A stretch of 64,000 bases of DNA from NCBI GenBank assembly GCA_965220665.1, contig CBDCQQ010000004.1, forward strand, positions 434,001 to 498,000. Reading direction: 5' to 3'. This document shows, one piece after another, positions 1-8,698 of the stretch. A model generated the notes under the pieces. The model was not told the DNA's origin. It made no database searches and saw only the letters and a program-made list of their open reading frames with translations. Position 1 is the first letter of the stretch. Each line of letters opens with the position of its first letter. The stretch comes from JAJDZL01 sp965220665 (lineage in GTDB: Bacteria > Pseudomonadota > Gammaproteobacteria > Arenicellales > JAJDZL01). The translations under genes were made by a program, and so were the position numbers.

Positions 1-88
1 CGTATCCTCGGGATTTCATGGTCAATTTATGGTATACTTAAAGTCTTGATTAATTGTTTATATACTGGGGAAAGAGTGGTTTTTAGCC

Positions 89-379
89 ATGTTGACAAAT
101 ATTGACCTCGACTCCTATTTGCGAGACAATGGTATTATGCCATCACAGCAGAGACTTCGAATTGCGCGTGTCATTTTGGACAATTCTGAACACATGTCTG
201 CCGAAGAAGTCTACCGAAACGTAAATGGCCCATGGCCTCCAGTTTCACGAGCGACGGTAAACAATACACTGCGTCTTTTCGTTGAGAAAGGCATACTCAG
301 AAAAGACGATGATGATCCGGCGGACATCTACTACAACATCAATCCGCCAGTCCAAAGTTCTCAAGATTCTGCAGCTTAA
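89..379 (+). CDS. Short Fur-family winged-helix DNA-binding protein lacking the metal-sensing domain
   Basis: The 96-residue product matches the N-terminal winged helix of Fur/Zur/PerR regulators: a leading helix with GIMPSQQRLRIA, the HMSAEEVYRNV helix, a recognition helix with SRATVNNTLRLF, and the wing KGILRKDDDD. It stops just after the wing (IYYNINPP), where Fur proteins of 135-150 residues continue into the His/Cys-rich dimerisation and metal-binding domain. I see no His-rich continuation in any frame after the TAA, so this looks like a stand-alone DNA-binding module rather than a fresh frameshift. It is the first gene of the window and is convergent with the FAD dehydrogenase. The family is clear; a metal-sensing role is not supported because the sensor residues are absent. 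It could be a truncated remnant. Confidence 0.8.
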   Translation: MLTNIDLDSYLRDNGIMPSQQRLRIARVILDNSEHMSAEEVYRNVNGPWPPVSRATVNNTLRLFVEKGILRKDDDDPADIYYNINPPVQSSQDSAA

Positions 380-391
380 CTAACCTTACCG

Positions 392-409
392 CTGCCACTT
401 CAGTGGCAG
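392..409. terminator. Perfect hairpin between convergent genes, possible terminator
   Basis: CTGCCACT and AGTGGCAG form an 8-bp perfect stem with a 2-nt loop (7-bp stem with a 4-nt loop in practice). It lies 13 bp after the Fur-like stop codon and 45 bp beyond the end of the convergent dehydrogenase. There is no good U-tract on either side, so terminator function is only an inference. Confidence 0.35.
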
Positions 410-454
410 AAAATCTGGCCGTGACAGGGACGTCGGGTACAGATTCAGGCACTT

Positions 455-1846
455 CTAAATTCGAACGATTTTTCCAGGATTCAGAATGTTATCTGGGTCC
501 AGCGCGATCTTGATGGTCCGCATCACTGCGACTGAATCGCCATGCTCGGCAATAAGGAATTCCATTTTTCCATAACCAATACCATGCTCGCCCGTGCAGG
601 TTCCCTCCATTTCCAACGCTCGCATAACCATTCGTTCATGTAACCCTTGCGCCCGCTTTTCCTCTTCCGGGTCTGTATGGTCAACCAATAACACCAAGTG
701 AAAATTTCCATCTCCGACATGTCCCACAATTGGAGCCATCAGATTTGATTCTTCAATGTCTCGCTGAGTGTCCATAATGCATTCGGCAAGACGAGAAATG
801 GGAACGCATACATCAGTTGCCCAAATTTGAGCATTGGGGCGCATCGCTTTGGCAGCATAGGCAGCATCATGTCTTGCCTGCCATAGGCGATTTCGTTCCT
901 CGGTACGCGTGGTCCATTGAAAATGCCCACCACCATTTTCTTCACAGATCATCTGTACCATTTCAACTTGTTCTTGAACCGAGTTTTCTGTCCCGTGAAA
1001 TTCCAAAAACAGAGTATGTTCTTCTGGATACTCCAACTTTGAAAATTGATTTAATGCCCGCATCATCGCATCATCGAGTAATTCGATTCGCGCAATGGGA
1101 ATGCCAAGCTGGATCGTTGTAATAACAGAGTGGACAGCTCGGTTTAGCTCGGAAAACGCTACTACGGCTGAAGAAATCTTCTCTGGTATTCCATAGACTC
1201 GCAGTGTGATTTCTGTAATTACACCTAATGTACCTTCGGAACCAATGAAAAGGCGAGTCAGATCATATCCTGCGGATGACTTTCGCGAACGCTTGGCGGT
1301 TTTAATTACTCTTCCATCTGCCATCACAACAGTGAGAGACAACACATTTTCGCGCATGGTTCCGTAGCGCACCGCGTTGGTACCTGAAGCTCGAGTTGCC
1401 GTCATACCCCCGAGTGAAGCATCAGCCCCAGGGTCAATCGGGAAAAAGAGGCCTGTATCTTTCAGATAGCTATTCAGCTGCTTGCGTGTAACACCAGGCT
1501 GAAGAACGACATCCAAGTCTTCAGCATTGACCTGCAAAACTTGATTCATTTCAATCATATTCAGGCAAAGCCCACCTTGTAATGCACAGATGTGTCCTTC
1601 TAAACTGGTTCCAGCCCCATAAGGAATGACCGGGAACTTGTGCTTGGCACAAATTTGGACAGCCAACGCCACTTCTTCTGTTGAATGTGGAGCAAATACT
1701 GCGTCTGGTGGAAAATCACCGTGAAAGGATTCATCCGTACCAAATTCACGGCAGGCACCTGTTGAGGTTTTTATGCGATTCCCAAATTGTTCTTGAAGCT
1801 CTTCAATGACTCCTGTTTTTTCAACGAATCTGACTGCGGTGGACAT
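455..1846 (-). CDS. FAD-binding oxidase, D-lactate/glycolate dehydrogenase (GlcD/LDHD) type
   Basis: The 463-residue protein has the usual length and order of FAD-linked 2-hydroxyacid dehydrogenases: an N-terminal PCMH-type FAD domain (IPYGAGTSLEGH, then DPGADASLGGMTATRASGT and LFIGSEGTLGVITEITLRVY) and a C-terminal FAD-oxidase domain with GHVGDGNFHLVLLVD and the hallmark CTGEHGIGYGKM. Such enzymes oxidise D-lactate, glycolate or D-2-hydroxyglutarate and pass electrons to cytochrome c or quinone. The substrate cannot be read from sequence. The ATG at 1846 has an AGG element about 8 nt upstream. It lies 88 bp downstream of puuB on the same strand and may be co-transcribed, which would fit a catabolic role next to amine degradation. 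Confidence 0.9.
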   Translation of the reverse strand: MSTAVRFVEKTGVIEELQEQFGNRIKTSTGACREFGTDESFHGDFPPDAVFAPHSTEEVALAVQICAKHKFPVIPYGAGTSLEGHICALQGGLCLNMIEMNQVLQVNAEDLDVVLQPGVTRKQLNSYLKDTGLFFPIDPGADASLGGMTATRASGTNAVRYGTMRENVLSLTVVMADGRVIKTAKRSRKSSAGYDLTRLFIGSEGTLGVITEITLRVYGIPEKISSAVVAFSELNRAVHSVITTIQLGIPIARIELLDDAMMRALNQFSKLEYPEEHTLFLEFHGTENSVQEQVEMVQMICEENGGGHFQWTTRTEERNRLWQARHDAAYAAKAMRPNAQIWATDVCVPISRLAECIMDTQRDIEESNLMAPIVGHVGDGNFHLVLLVDHTDPEEEKRAQGLHERMVMRALEMEGTCTGEHGIGYGKMEFLIAEHGDSVAVMRTIKIALDPDNILNPGKIVRI

Positions 1847-1860
1847 GAATTTTGCCTAAT

Positions 1861-1878
1861 TTAGTTAATTGGAACTAA
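1861..1878. promoter_or_regulatory. Small inverted repeat upstream of the FAD dehydrogenase
   Basis: TTAGTT and AACTAA are 6-bp inverted arms separated by 6 nt, ending 15 bp upstream of the dehydrogenase ATG at 1846. The position suits an operator overlapping the leader, but the arms are short and AT-rich, so this may be chance. Confidence 0.25.
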
Positions 1879-1934
1879 ATAACAATATATACCACGAAAT
1901 AAATCTCGCTTGGTTTCAAGCCAGTGAATAATTT

Positions 1935-3257
1935 TCAACTGAAACTGCGAGTCATTAAACGGTCAGCCAGAGCATAGTAGTACATGCCAATTACATGAAT
2001 TGGCCATCGCATTACACGTCCACCTGGAAAAGGTCGATGCGGAATGGAAGCAAGAACATCGAATTGCTCAGCAGTCCCTGCGATTGTTTCAGCGAGAATT
2101 TTTCCAACCAAATTTGTCAAGGCAACGCCATGACCCGAAAATCCCTGAGCGTAGTAGACATCAGGGTATAAACGTCCAATAGACGGTAATCGACTGGCTG
2201 TAATGGCTATCTTACCTTGCCATGCATAATCAATTCTGATGTTACTTATCTGTGGGTAAACAGCAATAATCCTGCGCTTCATGATTCTGGCAACATCTAC
2301 ATTGATATTTGGAATATATGCCTCTCCACCACCAAACAGCAGTCGATTGTCAGCTGATAAACGGTAATAGTCCAAACAAAATTTTGAATCATAGACCGCG
2401 ACATCATCCCGAATTAACTCTGAGGCCTGCTTAGCGCTAAGCGGTTCGGTTGCTACGATCATACTCTCAATAGGTATGATGTAGCGACTGAACTTTATCC
2501 GCAGACTGTCAATGTAAGCATTGCAGGCAAATACGACATAGCGTGCTCGAACTTCAGCACCTAGATTCGTTTCTACGGAATACCCATCTAAATTCTTGTG
2601 ACATGCACGCACAGGGGACGTTTCGTACATTCGCACTCCAGTATCCGTCGCAGCTCTAGCAAGACCAATGGCGAAATTAAGCGGATGAAAATGTCCCGAG
2701 CTCGTATCTAGTGAACCACCAAAATAGCGATTGCTTCCCAGCATTTCGGAAACTTCATCAGCATTCACGTAGCGAATGGCTGCATGATTGTAGTGCTCTC
2801 GGAGATAGACGGCATTTTTTTCAAGCACGGTCGCTGCTTTCCGGGTAACTGCGGTAGCCAGGACGCCTGGTTTGAAGTCGCAAGCAATCTGGTGACGAGA
2901 AATCCGCTTGGCAACTTCGCGTTTGGCCAACTCAGTGATATTCCATAACTTTGCAGCTTGTTCAGCCCCGAATTCATTTTCCAATTCCTGCTGTGACCAA
3001 TGCATACCCGTGCCAACCTGACCACCGTTTCGACCCGATGCACCCCAACCGACTCTCTGAGCTTCCAGCAAAACAGTATCGTAGCCCAATTCTGCTAAAT
3101 TCAATGCAGTCGAAAGGCCAGTGAATCCTCCACCGATTACACAGACATCACAATGTTCCGACTCCTTTATTTTGGGATAGCTACGCAGACCAATTGCGGT
3201 GGCCGCATAGTATGAATTTGTGTGGTGCGATTCAGGCGAAGAATCTGATTGAATCAC
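1935..3257 (-). CDS. puuB: FAD-dependent oxidoreductase, gamma-glutamylputrescine oxidase (PuuB)-like
   Basis: The 440-residue DAO-family flavoprotein has an N-terminal FAD dinucleotide motif (VCVIGGGFTGLSTALNLAELG, around residues 39-59), the GRNGGQVGTG segment typical of PuuB/OrdL amine oxidases, and the C-terminal YAQGFSGHGVALTNLVGK motif. PuuB oxidises gamma-glutamyl-putrescine to the aldehyde with H2O2 production. Translation starts at GTG 3257, inside a 4-bp GTGA overlap with the stop of the upstream glutamine-synthetase-like gene, so the two are translationally coupled and probably act in sequence. This is the strongest reason to prefer PuuB over a generic DAO enzyme. The exact amine (putrescine, isopropylamine, ethanolamine) is not determinable. 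Confidence 0.8.
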   Translation of the reverse strand: MIQSDSSPESHHTNSYYAATAIGLRSYPKIKESEHCDVCVIGGGFTGLSTALNLAELGYDTVLLEAQRVGWGASGRNGGQVGTGMHWSQQELENEFGAEQAAKLWNITELAKREVAKRISRHQIACDFKPGVLATAVTRKAATVLEKNAVYLREHYNHAAIRYVNADEVSEMLGSNRYFGGSLDTSSGHFHPLNFAIGLARAATDTGVRMYETSPVRACHKNLDGYSVETNLGAEVRARYVVFACNAYIDSLRIKFSRYIIPIESMIVATEPLSAKQASELIRDDVAVYDSKFCLDYYRLSADNRLLFGGGEAYIPNINVDVARIMKRRIIAVYPQISNIRIDYAWQGKIAITASRLPSIGRLYPDVYYAQGFSGHGVALTNLVGKILAETIAGTAEQFDVLASIPHRPFPGGRVMRWPIHVIGMYYYALADRLMTRSFS

Positions 3258-4603
3258 AAGTACAAGCGGAATTCGTGCGCGGATACATAATCGTTGAAGC
3301 GTTTGAGTTCATCGCGTCGGAGTGCACAGTAAGTATCGATGTACTCGCGTTCAAAATAGGATTCTGCAAACGAAGACTCATGCAAACGAGAAATCGCCTG
3401 CCCCCACTCAAACGGTATGGACTCATCAGTTTCTCCACTCATATTCACCCCTAATGAAGCCTCACCTGGGTCAATTTTATGGCTAATACCATAGTGAACG
3501 CCAGCAAGCACCGCAGCTAGAACCAGATAAGGATTGGCATCCGCTCCAGCAATTCGATGTTCCAAGCGCCTGGCACGTTTATCACCTGCAGGAATTCGAA
3601 TGGTGACCGAACGATTGTTATAACCCCAAGTCTTGTTGACTGGCACAAACATGTCTGGAACAAATCGACGGTATGAGTTTCGTCCTGGTGCAAAAATAGA
3701 GAACATATCAGGTATGGTTTCGAGCAATCCACCTATCGCATGGTGCATCAAGTCGCTCCCCAGTTCGGTCTCTCCACAAAATAGGTTATGCCCCTTGTCG
3801 TCTTCCAGACTCAAATGAATATGCATGCCATTGCCACTGTAGTCAGCAAATGGTTTTGGCATAAACGTCGCCCGCATTCCAAAATCCGCAGCTGAACCGC
3901 AAATCGCTCGCTTCAGTAAGATGCAATGATCGGCGGCCAGCAATGGGTCTTTGACGTGGTCTAGGTTGATTTCGTATTGTGCGGGTGAGTATTCCGAAGT
4001 TATGACCGATGCGGGAATGTCTTGAACTGCACAAACTTCGGAAACTTTACGCAGAAAATCAGCGCGTAAATCCAAATCATCAAGCAAATAAACCTGTGTA
4101 GCCCCTGACAAGTCCTTTGGGTCTTCAACATCGATAGATTTTGGATACCCTTGAGAGTCCAGATCTTTCTGAATCAAATAAAATTCAAGTTCGAAAGCGA
4201 TATTCGACTGAAATCCTAGTTCATTGAACTTGTCAACAATTCGAGAGGCAATCGTACGCGGTTCAACAGGACAGGGAGAACCATCGTCACATTCCAATCT
4301 CATCAGTACTTGGGCTGTTCTTCCATCACCCCACGGCACGTGCCGAGTAGTACCAGGAATCGGTCGCAATGTACCATCCGGATCACCATCGGAAAACCCA
4401 CGACCACTAGGGTCGGAACTTTCACCCATTGTGTCGAGTAAAACTACACTTTCAGGCATTTGAACACCAGAACTGTAAATCTTGTACGCCATTTGGACTG
4501 GATAACGCTTGCCTCGAATGTACCCATTAAGATCTGGAAGAATCGCGTCGACATATTCAAGATTCGGATGTTGCTCAAGTAGTTTTTTGAGTTCAGAGTT
4601 CAT
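3254..4603 (-). CDS. puuA: Glutamine-synthetase-family gamma-glutamyl-amine ligase (PuuA-like)
   Basis: The 449-residue protein is a glutamine synthetase-fold enzyme: a beta-grasp start (EYVDAILPDLNGYIRGKR), the metal/glutamate-binding ELEFYLI segment, the ammonia/ATP-site GNGMHIHLSL, and the C-terminal NNRSVTIRIPAGD with LEHRIAGADANPYLVLAAVLAG. The divergent N-terminus (DLNGYIRGKR) and pairing with a PuuB-like oxidase indicate gamma-glutamylpolyamine ligase activity (glutamate + amine + ATP) rather than ammonia assimilation. It heads the two-gene operon with puuB (GTGA overlap). A gamma-glutamylisopropylamide- or gamma-glutamylethanolamide-synthetase function is an alternative. Confidence 0.8.
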   Translation of the reverse strand: MNSELKKLLEQHPNLEYVDAILPDLNGYIRGKRYPVQMAYKIYSSGVQMPESVVLLDTMGESSDPSGRGFSDGDPDGTLRPIPGTTRHVPWGDGRTAQVLMRLECDDGSPCPVEPRTIASRIVDKFNELGFQSNIAFELEFYLIQKDLDSQGYPKSIDVEDPKDLSGATQVYLLDDLDLRADFLRKVSEVCAVQDIPASVITSEYSPAQYEINLDHVKDPLLAADHCILLKRAICGSAADFGMRATFMPKPFADYSGNGMHIHLSLEDDKGHNLFCGETELGSDLMHHAIGGLLETIPDMFSIFAPGRNSYRRFVPDMFVPVNKTWGYNNRSVTIRIPAGDKRARRLEHRIAGADANPYLVLAAVLAGVHYGISHKIDPGEASLGVNMSGETDESIPFEWGQAISRLHESSFAESYFEREYIDTYCALRRDELKRFNDYVSAHEFRLYL

Positions 4604-4851
4604 GAAGAGCCTTCGATTAAAAGGAATATTAACAGTTTATGAAGAACTTAATCAGAAGAGGATAGCTATTTCTTGGCTAAAAGAGGTGCAATGTAGAGTA
4701 CGAATCTGGCAACCCTCGATAAGCCGAACTGAAATATATCGTATTCAGCATCAAATTTCGGAATGGTCTGATTCAACTCGAATTAGGACTTCAATCGTAG
4801 TATGATAATTCGCTCATTCACCATTAATCCAGCATAACGGAGAACATTACC

Positions 4852-5337
4852 ATGTCAAGCGAAATAAAGGTTGGCGATAAACTACCCGAAGCCGATTTGT
4901 ACTACATGTCCGAAGGCGGTCCGGCCAAAATTACTACATCAGAAATCTTTAATGGAAAAAAAGTGATTTTATTCGCGTTGCCTGGTGCTTATACACCTAC
5001 TTGTTCAGCGGCACATCTACCTAGCTACGTTGTTCATGCCGACGATATTCTGGCCAAGGGTGTCGACACGATTGCCTGCCTCTCAGTCAACGATGCATTT
5101 GTCATGGGAGCCTGGGGAGACTCACATAATGCTGAGAATATTCTAATGCTGGCCGACGGTAGTGCAGAATTGACATCCAAATTAGGCACAACACTCGATT
5201 TAACTGAACGTGGATTTGGCATCCGATCTGACAGGTACGCCATGCTCGTTGAAGACGGCGTGGTCACTGCCTATAACCGTGAGAAACCCGGAAAATTTGA
5301 AGTTAGTGGTGCGGAAACTATGATGAAACTATTGTGA
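4852..5337 (+). CDS. Peroxiredoxin, Prx5 type
   Basis: The 161-residue thioredoxin-fold protein carries the Prx5 active site GAYTPTCSAAHLPSY with the peroxidatic cysteine at residue 51, and the family's CLSVNDAFVMGAWG segment (Cys76). It reduces hydrogen and organic peroxides, usually with glutathione/glutaredoxin or thioredoxin as donor; no glutaredoxin domain is fused here. A GGAG lies 9 nt upstream of the ATG. It is a single-gene unit, divergent from puuA and convergent with the PfkB kinase. Proximity to H2O2-producing amine oxidase genes is suggestive but not evidence of co-regulation. Confidence 0.93.
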   Translation: MSSEIKVGDKLPEADLYYMSEGGPAKITTSEIFNGKKVILFALPGAYTPTCSAAHLPSYVVHADDILAKGVDTIACLSVNDAFVMGAWGDSHNAENILMLADGSAELTSKLGTTLDLTERGFGIRSDRYAMLVEDGVVTAYNREKPGKFEVSGAETMMKLL

Positions 5338-5443
5338 AGCACTTCCGACTGTGTCGATCTCAAGGATTCATTCTTTTGCGCTTGAATAAGTAAGGGTTGT
5401 CTCGGTACTCACTGGGAAGTGTCAGTAGCACTAAAGAGGTACT

Positions 5444-5487
5444 TGGTCTTTACCGAACGCTTGATAAAGATCTAGAAGTAAAGACCA
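5444..5487. terminator. Candidate bidirectional terminator / inverted repeat
   Basis: TGGTCTTTAC (5444-5453) and GTAAAGACCA (5478-5487) are perfect 10-bp inverted arms separated by 24 nt, lying between the convergent peroxiredoxin and PfkB kinase genes. The long loop and lack of a clean U-tract make terminator function uncertain. Confidence 0.35.
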
Positions 5488-5509
5488 GAATATGGGGTAT
5501 TCAAAGCAA

Positions 5510-6460
5510 TTAGTTTCGTCCACCAAAATGACCAATTACCTTTCCCGCTCGGTTAGAGGCAATTTCCAAACATTGCTCAACGGAGTAATTTTGTGTAAAG
5601 CCGTATAAATAACCCCCTGCATATGCATCTCCCGCACCAGTGGTATCGACGACTTCCACAACCGGAGTCGCACAGCGCTTGAATACCTCATGCTGAACAA
5701 CTGCTACCGAACCGCTCTCACCGCGAGTAATGACTAAGTGAGTCACGCGGTTTTCAAGTTCTTCGATAGAGTCTTGCAAGCTACTGGTTTCATACAGTTG
5801 ATAGACTTCCTGATCATTTCCAAGCAGAATGTCAACATCACTTTCAACAAAATGCTGAAATTCGGACCGAAAACCATCCACAAGAAATGGGTCTGACAGG
5901 GAGAATGCAATGATTGTTTCGCTTTTCTTCGCAACAAAAACCGATTCCAGAATCATTTCTTTGGCACATGGGGAAGCCCAGAGATAACCTTCGATGAAAA
6001 GGACCTTAGTCCTGTCCAAAGCTTCGGTATCTACATCCGCGATATTCAATTCGCTACTGGCTCCAAGATAGGTACACATCGTCCTTTGACCATCAGACGT
6101 AACAAATACATAACATCGTCCTGTCGAAATCCCTGAATTTAGAAATGACGTACTGTATTCGACACCTTCCCGCATCAACTCATCGATAAAGTGCGTCCCT
6201 GCATCATCATTGGCAACCTTCCCAATAAATTGACTTCGACCACCCAGTTGAGCAAAATGAACAACAGAGTTTGAAACCGAACCTCCCGATTGCCTCGACA
6301 CAGGAGTAACGGTGGACTGTAATTCAGCGGCCTTTTGTCCATCTATCAGTGCCATTGAACCCTTAATTAATCCGTTTTTCTTAAGCTCGTCATCACTCGA
6401 TCGACAAAGGTTGTCATTAATTGCGTTACCAATTCCCAACAGATCGATCGTTTCGGTCAT
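5510..6460 (-). CDS. PfkB-family carbohydrate/nucleoside kinase (adenosine-kinase-like)
   Basis: The protein starts as MTETIDLLGIGNAINDN, has the PfkB N-terminal GG-box (QSGGSVSNSVVHFAQLGG), and ends with the PfkB signature VVEVVDTTGAGDAYAGGYLYG containing the anion hole and catalytic Asp. The ATG at 6460 was chosen over an in-frame upstream start because it forms a 4-bp ATGA overlap with the stop of the preceding amidohydrolase, giving 316 residues, normal for the family. The kinase phosphorylates a sugar or nucleoside with ATP; the substrate is unknown. Coupling to an N-carbamoyl/ureido amidohydrolase suggests purine or pyrimidine breakdown, an inference from context only. Confidence 0.88.
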   Translation of the reverse strand: MTETIDLLGIGNAINDNLCRSSDDELKKNGLIKGSMALIDGQKAAELQSTVTPVSRQSGGSVSNSVVHFAQLGGRSQFIGKVANDDAGTHFIDELMREGVEYSTSFLNSGISTGRCYVFVTSDGQRTMCTYLGASSELNIADVDTEALDRTKVLFIEGYLWASPCAKEMILESVFVAKKSETIIAFSLSDPFLVDGFRSEFQHFVESDVDILLGNDQEVYQLYETSSLQDSIEELENRVTHLVITRGESGSVAVVQHEVFKRCATPVVEVVDTTGAGDAYAGGYLYGFTQNYSVEQCLEIASNRAGKVIGHFGGRN

Positions 6461-7698
6461 GCAACAACCCCTGCTTTCGCAATCATCGAATGCAGCAGTG
6501 TATTGGCCCCCGCTTCGCAAAACTCACTCGACGTGTTCTCAATTTCGTTGTGACTGACACCCCCGTCGCAGGGAATAAAGATCATTGATGTTGGTGCTAC
6601 CTTTGAAATATACACTGAGTCATGGCCAGCTCCACTAAACATTTCATTTGTGCTGTAACCGCATTTTTCGGCGCTTTTTCGAACAACTTCAATACAACCC
6701 CGATCAAACTCAATCGGAGGTGAGGCAAAAATACGCTTTATTTCAGCGTTTAGCTTTGAATCTCTGTCAAATTGCTCTACCGTAGTTATGACCTGGTTAT
6801 GAAGATCATCAAAAGTTTTTCCATCTGGGTGCCGCACATCAATTGTGAATTCGACTCGCGAAGGTACTGTATTTCGAGAACCTGGATAGGTTCGAAATTC
6901 TCCAACTGTCAGTCGGGCTGCAAACCCGCAATTTTCCGCAGTCTTGTATAAGCGCCCGATCAATTCTCCCGCCCCTCTCAAGGCATCGCGACGATTAGCC
7001 ATTGGAGTTGGACCAGCATGCGCTTCTTCTCCAATAACGTTCACATCATACCATTGCACACCCTGAACTCCGGAAACGACACCGATGGGCTTGTCTATCT
7101 CCTCAAGAATAGGACCTTGCTCAATATGTGTTTCGAAAAAAGCCGAGAAACCGTGATTGCTAGGGAGTGGATTCCCTAAATACCCTATTCTTTCAAGTTC
7201 GCCACCTATCGTCTTGCCATCATGGTCGGAACGAGAATGGCCGTACTCCAGATCAAAAGCCCCCGCATATACAGCAGAGCCTATCATTGATGGAGGAAAT
7301 CGAGCTCCTTCTTCATTTGTCCACACAACCATTTCGACTGGCAAATCAGTTTCTATATTGGCATCGTTCAACGTTCGAATTACTTCGAGTGCAGCTAATA
7401 CGCCATATACACCGTCAAATTTTCCACCTGTTGGCTGAGTATCCAAGTGACTACCTGAACCAACTGGTTTTCCATCTAGTGAACGGCCTGGCCGTCGAAA
7501 AAACATATTTCCCATCGGATCTACGAGGCGACTGCAACCCTGCTCTTCAGCCCACTTTGATAACAAGTCTCTTCCTTCTCGATCTAAATCCGATAATGCC
7601 AGGCGACAAACCCCGCCCTTTTCAGTTGCGCCGATTTGCGCCATTTCCATCAAAGAAGCCCACAATCGGTCGCCGTTTACACGTAGTTTTTCGATCAT
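6457..7698 (-). CDS. M20-family Zn-dependent amidohydrolase (N-carbamoyl-amino-acid / allantoate amidohydrolase type)
   Basis: The 413-residue enzyme shows the metal-site motifs of the carbamoylase branch of M20: GSHLDTQPTGGKFDGVYGVL, WTNEEGARFPPSMIGS, HIEQGPILE and the dimerisation-domain IDVRHPDGKTFDD, plus a C-terminal SGAGHDSVYI. Members hydrolyse N-carbamoyl-L-amino acids, N-carbamoyl-beta-alanine, ureidoglycolate or allantoate; the exact substrate cannot be assigned. The ATG at 7698 is preferred to one four codons earlier because GGAGG sits 5 nt upstream of it. That ribosome-binding site lies inside the 3' end of an agmatinase remnant whose TAA ends 1 nt before the ATG. The gene overlaps the PfkB kinase by ATGA. 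Confidence 0.9.
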   Translation of the reverse strand: MIEKLRVNGDRLWASLMEMAQIGATEKGGVCRLALSDLDREGRDLLSKWAEEQGCSRLVDPMGNMFFRRPGRSLDGKPVGSGSHLDTQPTGGKFDGVYGVLAALEVIRTLNDANIETDLPVEMVVWTNEEGARFPPSMIGSAVYAGAFDLEYGHSRSDHDGKTIGGELERIGYLGNPLPSNHGFSAFFETHIEQGPILEEIDKPIGVVSGVQGVQWYDVNVIGEEAHAGPTPMANRRDALRGAGELIGRLYKTAENCGFAARLTVGEFRTYPGSRNTVPSRVEFTIDVRHPDGKTFDDLHNQVITTVEQFDRDSKLNAEIKRIFASPPIEFDRGCIEVVRKSAEKCGYSTNEMFSGAGHDSVYISKVAPTSMIFIPCDGGVSHNEIENTSSEFCEAGANTLLHSMIAKAGVVA

Positions 7699-7699
7699 G

Positions 7700-8053
7700 T
7701 TAACCTCCATGATGTGAATTATTCGAAGACATATTCAAGTAACCAGGTCTTAATTTAGTGGGTCTATCGCTAACAATTTGCCGGGCTTCCTGATTCACTT
7801 CGCTCCAGCCGCGCTCGTAAAACTCTTCCATATACACAACCCACATGCCGGTATCGTGGCTGAACTTCCAAATGTCGAGATCGTTCAAACTGTCACGGAT
7901 TCCGATTTGTACGATCCGTTTGGGACCCAGCAAACCTTCTTCAACCGCTCTCCTCAGTGGAGCGCCATGGTGAAACTTGGAACCGAGATAGTCATCACCG
8001 GTGTCGCAATGTGCGGAAAATTCATCACTCAACTGTATCACTACCAAGACCAT
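7700..8053 (-). pseudogene. Agmatinase/guanidinobutyrase-type ureohydrolase fragment
   Basis: The reading frame contains about 90 residues that match the middle of agmatinase-family ureohydrolases: HCDTGDDYLGSKFHHGAP (metal-ligand His/Asp region), LRRAVEEGLLGPKRIVQIGIR and VVYMEEFYERG. The match ends near position 7757 at DRPT, exactly where the second metal motif (SFDIDxLDP) should follow; roughly the first 120 and last 120 residues of the family are missing. The upstream part of the frame overlaps the 3' end of the Sel1 gene and has no homology. It is therefore an internally truncated relic. It supplies the Shine-Dalgarno sequence of the downstream amidohydrolase, which may have been part of the same ancestral operon. 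Confidence 0.8.
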
Positions 8054-8513
8054 AGATTCTGTCACTGTATTCCCTCGACAATTTCTTTGCTCTCCTGATG
8101 TCATCACTCGACAATTCGGAGGCGATTGATCCCTGAAATAATCTTACTTTATGTTTTTCTTTAGCGTTCAGATTTTCCGTGATTTCATCAACTGCCAAAT
8201 TAACCCAAGCATAGGCTTGGATATCGTCCTTGGAAATACCTCTGCCAGTGAAATACGCAACACCTAGGTTGTATTGCGCGTAGGCAGTTCCCTGCTCAGC
8301 AGCCAGACGAAGCCAGTACACCGCCGAGGCGTACCTCTCCGGAACACCTGCGCCCCCAGTGTAATATCGGACCCCGAGTTCAAATTGCGCTTCTGCATCC
8401 CTCTGCTCTGCGGTCAAATTCAGCTATTTCAAATCAGATGCACTCGCCGGGCAAACAATAATACCCGTCAACAGCGCGAATAGCAGGAACAATCTAACAC
8501 ACGGTCGAAACAT
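8025..8513 (-). pseudogene. Secreted Sel1-repeat protein interrupted by an in-frame TAG
   Basis: From an ATG at 8513 the frame encodes a classical signal peptide (MFRPCVRLFLLFALL... ending PASASDLK), then a TAG codon (codon 30, 8424-8426), then without any frame change about 130 residues containing two Sel1/TPR-like repeats (AEAQFELGVRYYTGGAGV and AYAQYNLGVAYFTGRGIS, each ending in the AxxWLRLAAEQG or AYAWVNLA type helix). The post-stop part could restart at TTG 8417 but would then lack export. Sel1 proteins are scaffold or envelope-associated proteins. The simplest reading is a single nonsense mutation in an otherwise intact 162-codon gene; a sequencing error is possible. Confidence 0.75.
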
Positions 8514-8611
8514 AAAGACTCTCTGTTCAGTTCGTATCACGAAATCCCGGTGGCTATCGCAATTTTAGGGAAATTTCACGCAGAACAACAAAAAAACAAG
8601 ACTGAATAAAC

Positions 8612-8642
8612 GGAAAGGCTGCCATTATTCGGCGGCCTTTCC
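8612..8642 (-). terminator. Candidate rho-independent terminator
   Basis: GGAAAGGCTGCC and GGCGGCCTTTCC pair as a 12-bp stem (one G-T wobble) with a 7-nt loop. Read on the minus strand the stem is followed by GTTTATTC and, about 15 nt on, a run of seven T. It lies between the repeat-A region/Fic gene and the start of the Sel1 gene and would insulate them. Confidence 0.5.
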
Positions 8643-8698
8643 ACTCAACTTCAAAGTTCTATCCGTTATCAGGGGTTAATGTAGGCGAAAGACCCAAG

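Noticed and set aside
7167..7703. A 178-codon plus-strand frame opposite the M20 amidohydrolase
   Set aside because: It lies fully antisense to a well-supported enzyme with intact catalytic motifs, and its translation has no recognisable domain or ribosome-binding site.
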